Source: an uncultured Methanobrevibacter sp.
GTDB taxonomy: Archaea; Methanobacteriota; Methanobacteria; Methanobacteriales; Methanobacteriaceae
Direction of reading: 5' to 3'
DNA: 17,867 nt
Assembly (NCBI RefSeq): GCF_900316895.1
Contig: NZ_ONER01000022.1
Coordinates: 1 to 17,867, forward strand
Positions within the stretch are counted from its first letter, which is position 1. Each line of letters starts with the position of its first letter. The notes below the pieces were generated by a model. It searched no databases, had not been told where the DNA came from, and saw only the letters and a program-made list of their open reading frames with translations. The translations under genes and the position numbers were made by a program. Below are positions 15,291 through 17,867 of this stretch, one piece after another.

Positions 15291-15720
15291 TTTAAAAAAT
15301 AATTTAAAAATTATTATAATTACTTTACTAAATAATAGTTTAGTATTTATTACATTAATAAATATTTACATTAACCTCTTCAATGGTAATGTCAAGATTT
15401 AATTATCAAAAATAAAATTTGAAAAATCCAAAATGTAAAATTTAATACCCCACTATTGGAAAACATTTTATATCAAAAACTTGTAACCCTGACTAAAAAA
15501 ATATGTTACAAACAGACAAGATCCAAACATAATTTTAACATGTAAAAAGGCAGATAAACTGATATTTGTAGACTTATCTATTTGACAGTGAAAATGGAAT
15601 ATAAAAAATTAACTATTTAATTATCAACATTATGTTGTTGGAAACATAATACTCTTTTTAATTCCAACACACAACAAACAAGTGAATGAAATATTTAATT
15701 ATTTTAAATTTCAAAAAGTA
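15291..15720. other. Very AT-rich intergenic stretch, no gene seen
   Basis: About 430 bases with no supportable reading frame. It contains an 8-bp stem, TGTTGGAA (15636-15643) with TTCCAACA (15662-15669), and a CAACAT-T-ATGTTG palindrome (15625-15637). On the minus strand the stem lies about 70 bases beyond the short reading frame of module copy C and might end that transcript. Nothing resembling a tRNA or transposase is visible. Confidence 0.55.
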
Positions 15721-15724
15721 GTGT

Positions 15725-15836
15725 GGAGAGAAAAGTTATACAACTATCACATGAGTTTTCATACTAACTCCTCTCCAAATAATTTTATTAGTTAATTAAT
15801 ATTTTAAATTTCAAATTATATAAATTAATAACCATT
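15725..15836 (-). repeat. Promoter/leader module, copy C (diverged), with 8-codon reading frame
   Basis: Minus-strand reading: TATA-like region at about 15813-15822, ribosome-binding site GGAGAGGAG (15776-15768), then ATG at 15762 and the frame MKTHVIVV with stop at 15738-15736. The promoter part is clearly related to copies A and B (leader CTCTCCAAA-TAATTTTA on plus) but with many changes. GGAGAG at 15776-15771 can pair with CTCTCC at 15730-15725 across the short frame, which would hide the ribosome-binding site. Fourteen bases (15740-15753) are identical to copy B (17678-17691). It could be a decayed gene start, a leader peptide or a small RNA. Confidence 0.5.
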
Positions 15837-16116
15837 TTTTCAGTTAATAATTCAGTTGACATTGACTGCATGTTTTTGCTATTGGATTGTGATATCGGAC
15901 CAATATTGTGAAGAGACCTTTAAAAGTTATATCTTGAAATTGTTTTCCCATCAATCATTATTTAAAATTATACATAACTTGGTTTATCCAATTACTATTT
16001 TGATGACCAATATATTGACGCCGGCCATTTTTTCCTGACTGAAAAACTGCCTTTGAAAAGCAAGTGATGATCATAAAATAACCGGACGGGCTTTACCTGA
16101 TATGTGAAAAGCAAAA
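15837..16116. other. Intergenic stretch, possible decayed coding sequence
   Basis: 280 bases that are slightly less AT-rich than the surroundings, especially at 16018-16100. A plus-strand frame of 60 codons (15856-16038) has no ribosome-binding site or recognisable product. On the minus strand there are open stretches of about 35-40 codons in different frames, one ending CSQCQLNY at about 15846. This could be the eroded remains of a gene, but I cannot name one. Confidence 0.3.
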
Positions 16117-16314
16117 TCAGCTCTTATCGGATTGTCTCTTATAACCGATTGCAAGCAAAAGAATTAAAACAATGCCCATGATTATTGCAGGAACATTATC
16201 CGTTTTTGCATCGATGATTGACTTTTCAATCTCATATGCCTTCACATCATCATTTTGTGATGGGGCTGATCCGGCATCCGATGAAGGCTGGCCTGCAATA
16301 GGATTTCCGGACAA
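16117..16314 (-). pseudogene. C-terminal fragment of a membrane-anchored surface protein
   Basis: 65 codons encoding a Ser/Ala/Gly stalk (GQPSSDAGSAPSQND), then KAYEIEKSIIDAK, a transmembrane helix (about 43-58, AIIMGIVLILLLAIGY) and KRQSDKS. The KAYE-[IV]-xxK-x-I ... GY-[KR]-R layout matches the last 45 residues of the 682-residue protein, so this is the anchor end of a related gene whose signal peptide and beta-helix are gone. No ATG precedes it: the frame is closed by a TAA at about 16344-16342, and the only start is a TTG at 16314 with a weak AAGGGA. It lies about 50 bases downstream of the Fic gene on the same strand. It could be expressed as a small membrane peptide, but a deletion remnant is likelier. 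Confidence 0.65.
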
Positions 16315-16365
16315 TCCCTTATTTACAAAATTTATTTTTTAATGGAATTTTAAAAGCAATATTAA

Positions 16366-17394
16366 TCACTTAAACACATAAACTGTACTTCTTCCTTTTC
16401 CCTGAGACTTTATTAAACCTTTTTCAATTAATCTGCGAATATAAAAATGAGATTGCTGAGAAGACAAGTTAAGTAAATCCTGAACATCTTTATTTTTTAT
16501 GGAATCATTTTTTTCAATAAACTCCAATATCTTAATCTCTTTTTCATTCAATCTGATTTTATCATTCATTTTTCTGTCAAAATGAGACATGTTGACAATG
16601 TCATCTTTTACATTGGATATGGAAACTAAAAATCCTTTCGAAAAATATTCCAGCCATTCAGTCAAATCCTGGGACTTGTCTGCTGATTGTAATGCAGCAT
16701 AGTAAGATTGCCTATCCTGATTATAATATTCATCAAGGGAAAAATATCTTTTAATGTCATAATCCTTTAAAAGGAGAATTAGAGTCGCCAATACTCTTGC
16801 AGTTCTACCGTTACCGTCCACAAAGGGATGAATTCTAACGAATTCATAATGAAAGATTCCCGCAAGAATGATTGGATTTAAGTCATCCTGAACATTTACC
16901 CAATCCAATAACTCCCTAATCAGATAGGGAACTTCAATAGGCTTTGGAGGCACAAGATTCAGTTTGCCTGTTTTTATATTACCTATGACCACTTGGGAAT
17001 CTCTAAATTTACCTGCCATGTTAGAGTCATTTAATGTTCCTTCAGTAATGTTTTGATGAATTTCCAAGATAGTTTTCTCATCGATTTTTTCATATTTGTC
17101 CAGATTTTCAATTGTTTTGAAATAGTTCAAAACTTCGATTTCGGATTTATTTAAATCAACATCATTTATCTTATTATTTTCTTTTAAGTTGAATAATTCT
17201 GTCACTTCTTTAAAATCCAAAGGGTTTCCCTCAATAGATGTTGAATTATATGAAGATGTGATTATAGCTTTATTTTTTAGCAAAAGATCATAAGAAGGCA
17301 TTATTTGAGAATTTAAAATAAATTCCTTAATCGCTGAAATTTCCATCAGATTATTTATGATTTTATTGGTATAATGAAATTTCGCATCAAACAT
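16366..17394 (-). CDS. Fic family protein with C-terminal winged helix
   Basis: 342 residues. The Fic catalytic motif HPFVDGNGRTAR is complete (189-200, with His189, Asn195, Arg197 and Arg200), so the protein should transfer AMP or a related nucleotide to target hydroxyls. A self-inhibitory motif, Ser51-x3-Glu55-Gly56 in STSIEGN, lies N-terminal to the Fic core as in class II Fic proteins, with an N-terminal helical Fic_N-like region (about 1-90). A winged helix-turn-helix at about 284-342 (KEIKILEFIEKNDSIKNKDVQDLL...RRLIEKGLI) suggests DNA binding. The ATG at 17394, with AGGGGGT 5 bases upstream, is preferred over an in-frame GTG at 17415, which lies at the predicted transcription start. No separate antitoxin gene is adjacent. 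Target unknown; a stress or phage-response role is only a guess. Confidence 0.93.
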   Translation of the reverse strand: MFDAKFHYTNKIINNLMEISAIKEFILNSQIMPSYDLLLKNKAIITSSYNSTSIEGNPLDFKEVTELFNLKENNKINDVDLNKSEIEVLNYFKTIENLDKYEKIDEKTILEIHQNITEGTLNDSNMAGKFRDSQVVIGNIKTGKLNLVPPKPIEVPYLIRELLDWVNVQDDLNPIILAGIFHYEFVRIHPFVDGNGRTARVLATLILLLKDYDIKRYFSLDEYYNQDRQSYYAALQSADKSQDLTEWLEYFSKGFLVSISNVKDDIVNMSHFDRKMNDKIRLNEKEIKILEFIEKNDSIKNKDVQDLLNLSSQQSHFYIRRLIEKGLIKSQGKGRSTVYVFK

Positions 17395-17450
17395 TGAATA
17401 CCCCCTTATTAACACTGTTTATAATTATAGAACTATTTTTTTATATAACT
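17395..17450 (-). promoter_or_regulatory. Core promoter and leader of the Fic gene
   Basis: The minus strand carries a TATA-like GTTATATAAAAAA at about 17437-17449, predicting transcription near 17419 and a leader of about 25 bases with AAGGGGGT (17407-17400) before the ATG at 17394. Confidence 0.6.
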
Positions 17451-17481
17451 TATGCATCGACCCTTAAAAAAAATGACATTT

Positions 17482-17503
17482 TTATTCGTAACTTGACGAA
17501 TAA
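17482..17503. promoter_or_regulatory. Inverted repeat upstream of the Fic promoter
   Basis: TTATTCG (17482-17488) and CGAATAA (17497-17503) form a perfect 7-bp inverted repeat with an 8-base spacer, about 35 bases upstream of the TATA-like box. Its right half includes CTTGACGAA, which resembles the CTTGATGA copies at 17515, 17600 and 17613. It may be a binding site, possibly for the Fic protein's own winged helix; that link is inference. Confidence 0.5.
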
Positions 17504-17652
17504 TATATTTATTGCTTGATGATTATTTTTTAAAAATTAATAAAAACTATTAAAATATCAAAAAAAGCCTGAAAATTATAAAAAATAAAAATAAATATAC
17601 TTGATGATTATGCTTGATGAAACTTAAAATTTTAATTACAACAACTATATAA
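17504..17652. other. AT-rich spacer with repeated CTTGATGA words
   Basis: No gene seen. CTTGATGATTAT occurs at 17515-17526 and 17600-17611, and CTTGATGAAA starts at 17613. T-rich minus-strand runs at about 17595-17560 could end the transcript from module copy B before the Fic promoter. Confidence 0.45.
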
Positions 17653-17700
17653 TTAATGTAGAGAGACCATAAGTATGACAACTATCACATGCCCTTTCAT
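17653..17700 (-). CDS. Putative 15-residue peptide driven by module copy B
   Basis: The reading frame MKGHVIVVILMVSLH starts at an ATG (17700-17698) preceded by GGAGAGAGTTAT and a full promoter identical to that of the CMD-family gene. It ends at TAA (17655-17653). The first eight residues match MKTHVIVV from copy C. The first two codons plus a similar GGxxATGT stretch also match the start of the CMD-family gene, so this may be the stub of a lost copy of that gene rather than a real peptide. The frame is hydrophobic and very short; translation is unproven. Confidence 0.3.
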   Translation of the reverse strand: MKGHVIVVILMVSLH

Positions 17701-17770
17701 ATAACTCTCTCCAAAATAATTTTAATTAATTAATGATTTAATTTTTAAGTTATATATAATTAATAGCCAT
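17660..17770 (-). repeat. Promoter/leader module, copy B
   Basis: 17705-17767 is identical over 63 bp to 7599-7661. On the minus strand it has a TATA-like TTATATATAAC (about 17749-17759) and ribosome-binding site GGAGAGAG (17712-17705). GAGAGA (17661-17666) is complementary to TCTCTC (17706-17711) and could fold over the short frame. The module starts immediately after the stop codon of the gene entering from the right edge. Confidence 0.75.
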
Positions 17771-17771
17771 T

Positions 17772-17867
17772 TCATAAAAATGAAAATGTTTTTGGAGGTA
17801 TATAAATTACGTCATCATCCTTTTTTACAGAAGAGTAGTTATTTGCAACCACTATACCATATTGACA
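17772..17867 (-). CDS. C-terminal end of a gene entering from the right edge, possibly an AAA-type ATP-binding protein
   Basis: An uninterrupted minus-strand frame from the window edge to a TGA at 17774-17772 encodes 31 residues including YGIVVANNY, KKDDDVIYIPPK and a final FSFL. The mix of a GIVV strand, an acidic turn and an IYIPPK strand ending in aromatic residues looks like a true protein C-terminus. It resembles the ends of archaeal AAA-type ATPases related to COG1373/DUF234 proteins, but that is a weak resemblance from memory. Most of the gene lies outside the window. Confidence 0.5.
   Translation of the reverse strand, partial: CQYGIVVANNYSSVKKDDDVIYIPPKTFSFL

Noticed and set aside
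15856..16038. 60-codon plus-strand reading frame
   Set aside because: No ribosome-binding site, no recognisable domain, and it sits in a region that looks eroded on both strands.
15996..16102. Box C/D-like order: TGATGA (16001), CTGA (16035), GTGATGA (16064), CTGA (16097) on the plus strand
   Set aside because: The spacing between boxes is about twice that of archaeal C/D guide RNAs and the central gap is too long, so chance occurrence of short words is the better explanation.
15291..17771. CRISPR array or tRNA genes in the long AT-rich spacers
   Set aside because: Repeats are few, far apart and unevenly spaced, and I found no T-loop-like GTTCRA sequence with a matching cloverleaf in any gap.

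Overview
The window is a piece of a methanogenic archaeal chromosome, most likely Methanobrevibacter or a close relative in the Methanobacteriales. The evidence is the gene content: sn-glycerol-1-phosphate dehydrogenase for archaeal lipids, CofC for coenzyme F420, an archaeal/eukaryotic-type prolyl-tRNA synthetase, a UPF0179 protein, and large secreted beta-helix/Ig-like 'adhesin-like' proteins with Lys-rich C-termini. DNA is AT-rich, ribosome-binding sites match the archaeal anti-SD (GGAGG, AGGTGA), and TATA-like boxes precede many genes. Genus is inferred from gene style, not from a marker search.

Left part (1-7260) is housekeeping. A minus-strand operon egsA > UPF0179 > rpiA (cut by the left edge) is stitched by two TAATG stop/start overlaps. 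Divergent from it is a plus-strand operon proS > cofC > thiD. That meets, tail to tail with no spacer, a minus-strand two-gene NitT/TauT-type ABC importer (permease then ATPase, no binding protein). A CPBP-type membrane protease and a small carboxymuconolactone-decarboxylase-family protein follow, converging on a terminator.

Right part (7260-17867) is accessory. Two adjacent paralogous secreted proteins (586 and 991 aa) share beta-helix, Ig-like and extremely Lys-rich C-terminal domains, including an 81-bp perfectly identical DNA block. A third surface protein (682 aa) has a C-terminal membrane anchor instead. A 65-codon fragment at 16117-16314 is the C-terminal anchor of a lost relative. A Fic-domain AMPylase-type gene with a C-terminal winged helix comes next, and the last 31 codons of another minus-strand gene enter from the right edge.

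The most unexpected structure is a promoter/leader module present three times on the minus strand. The copy at 7599-7661, which drives the decarboxylase-family gene, is identical over 63 bp to one at 17705-17767; a diverged copy lies at about 15769-15836. The two right-hand copies drive only tiny reading frames with a shared MK-x-HVIVV start and can pair their ribosome-binding site with a downstream complement. Promoters of two surface-protein genes carry distinct inverted repeats around their TATA-like boxes. I saw no tRNA, rRNA, CRISPR array or intact transposase.
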